DNA from: Anaerolineales bacterium | GTDB taxonomy: Bacteria > Chloroflexota > Anaerolineae > Anaerolineales > Villigracilaceae | NCBI GenBank assembly: GCA_017882065.1 | Contig: JADGQD010000031.1 | Span: forward strand, 1-14,061 | Direction of reading: 5' to 3' | Length of the DNA stretch: 14,061 bases | Translations under genes and position numbers: made by a program | Shown here: one piece after another, positions 13,385-14,061 of the stretch | How the letters are laid out: each line of letters opens with the position of its first letter | Numbering within the stretch: position 1 is the stretch's first letter | Notes under the pieces: model-generated | What the model was told of the DNA's origin: nothing | The model's database searches: none | Seen by the model: the letters and a program-made list of their open reading frames with translations, nothing else

Positions 13385-14061
13385 TACAAAGCACTCGTTT
13401 CCGCCAGAAAACTTTCCAGGCTGGCTTGTGCCCGCTCAGCAAAGAGGAGTGAACGTTCACTTTTATCCATTCGGCGGTTGAAGTCATGCGGAGGCAGGAT
13501 GCCGAAGTTGGCTTTCATCGGCTGGAAATCTATCAAGTCCGCGTGGGTGATGTAATGGCACAAAGCGCCAAGCATGGTCGTTTCTGGGAGGGTGAGAGGC
13601 TGCTTCCCGTGGAAGAGGCGCGCAGCGTTCAACCCTGCCAGCAGACCGGTACCAATATTGCCCATATAGCCTTCCACGCCGGTAATTTGACCGGCAAAAA
13701 ACAAATCGGTACGAGTACGGAATTGGAGAGTAGGGAGCAGGGCTTTCGGAGCAGCGATGAAGGTGTTGCGATGCATTTGCCCGTACCGGACGAATTCAGC
13801 CTTTTCCAATCCCGGGATCAAGCGAAAGACTTGTTTCTGTTCGGGGTAGGTAAGGTTGGTCTGGAAACCTACTAAATTGTAGTTGCTCCCCGCAAGATTA
13901 TCCTGGCGCAATTGAACGAGAGCGTATGGCCATCGCCCGGTGCGCGGATTGGTTAACCCGGCTGGCCGCATTGGGCCGAAGGTCAGGGCCTGCCGGCTGC
14001 GCTGGGCGATAATTTCCACCGGCAAACAGCCCTCGAAGAATTTTTGTGCCCCGGCTTTCAC
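13384..14061 (-). CDS. trmFO: Methylenetetrahydrofolate-tRNA-(uracil-5-)-methyltransferase TrmFO, C-terminal part
   Basis: Folate- and FAD-dependent enzyme that methylates U54 in the tRNA T-loop. The visible 225 residues are the C-terminal half; the frame is open to the window edge, and the GTG there is not the true start. The segment FFEGCLPVE near the edge carries the conserved family cysteine (codon at 14028-14026), followed by LTFGPMRPAGL, GFQTNLTYPEQ, the FAD-binding GVEGYMGNIGTGLLAGLNAA and a C-terminal ANFGILPP motif typical of TrmFO. The stop TAA shares one base with the ATG of the M28 gene, so the two are an operon. Confidence 0.93.
   Translation of the reverse strand: MKAGAQKFFEGCLPVEIIAQRSRQALTFGPMRPAGLTNPRTGRWPYALVQLRQDNLAGSNYNLVGFQTNLTYPEQKQVFRLIPGLEKAEFVRYGQMHRNTFIAAPKALLPTLQFRTRTDLFFAGQITGVEGYMGNIGTGLLAGLNAARLFHGKQPLTLPETTMLGALCHYITHADLIDFQPMKANFGILPPHDFNRRMDKSERSLLFAERAQASLESFLAETSAL

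Overview
The window looks like a chromosomal stretch of housekeeping genes from a Chloroflexota bacterium, probably Anaerolineae. That placement is an inference from protein style, moderate GC and decayed intergenic repeats; no rRNA or other marker is present. I see no phage, IS element, CRISPR array or defence system.

Layout. 1-322: outgoing promoter of a gene beyond the left edge and the terminator of the next gene. 323-1084 (-): prepilin peptidase, divergent from murA (1230-2513, +). A strong bidirectional terminator separates murA from a convergent pair, an OsmC-like protein and thioredoxin (3398 to 2606, -). A 450-bp, hairpin-rich, repeat-bearing spacer then leads to ftsY (3849-4757), prfB (4907-5990, with a programmed +1 frameshift) and rpmF (6071-6268), all +, covering membrane targeting, termination and the ribosome. 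6583-6903 (-) is a Flp-type pilin, a plausible substrate of the peptidase at 323-1084. 6904-7586 holds no firm gene, only a decayed-looking ORF and repeat-like sequence. 7587-8819 (class I aminotransferase) and 8874-10517 (ATP-dependent PEP carboxykinase) form a + strand pair that can connect aspartate, oxaloacetate and PEP. From 10604 on everything is on the - strand: a possible 42-residue membrane peptide, hflX (10794-12158), an M28/glutaminyl-cyclase-like membrane-anchored metalloprotein (12497-13384) and the C-terminal half of trmFO (13384 to the right edge), the last two overlapping in TAATG.

Most notable: a MurA whose catalytic Cys is Asp (natural fosfomycin insensitivity expected); textbook CTT TGA C recoding in prfB; ftsY and the prepilin peptidase each with TATAAT only 6-8 nt before the ATG (probable leaderless mRNAs), that of ftsY built on a 23-bp tandem duplication; a pilin with an unusual two-cysteine C-terminal extension; an open in-frame extension after the UAG of the M28 gene; and a small membrane ORF downstream of hflX. 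I found no clearly new multi-gene system; the novelty is at the level of individual genes and regulatory sequence.
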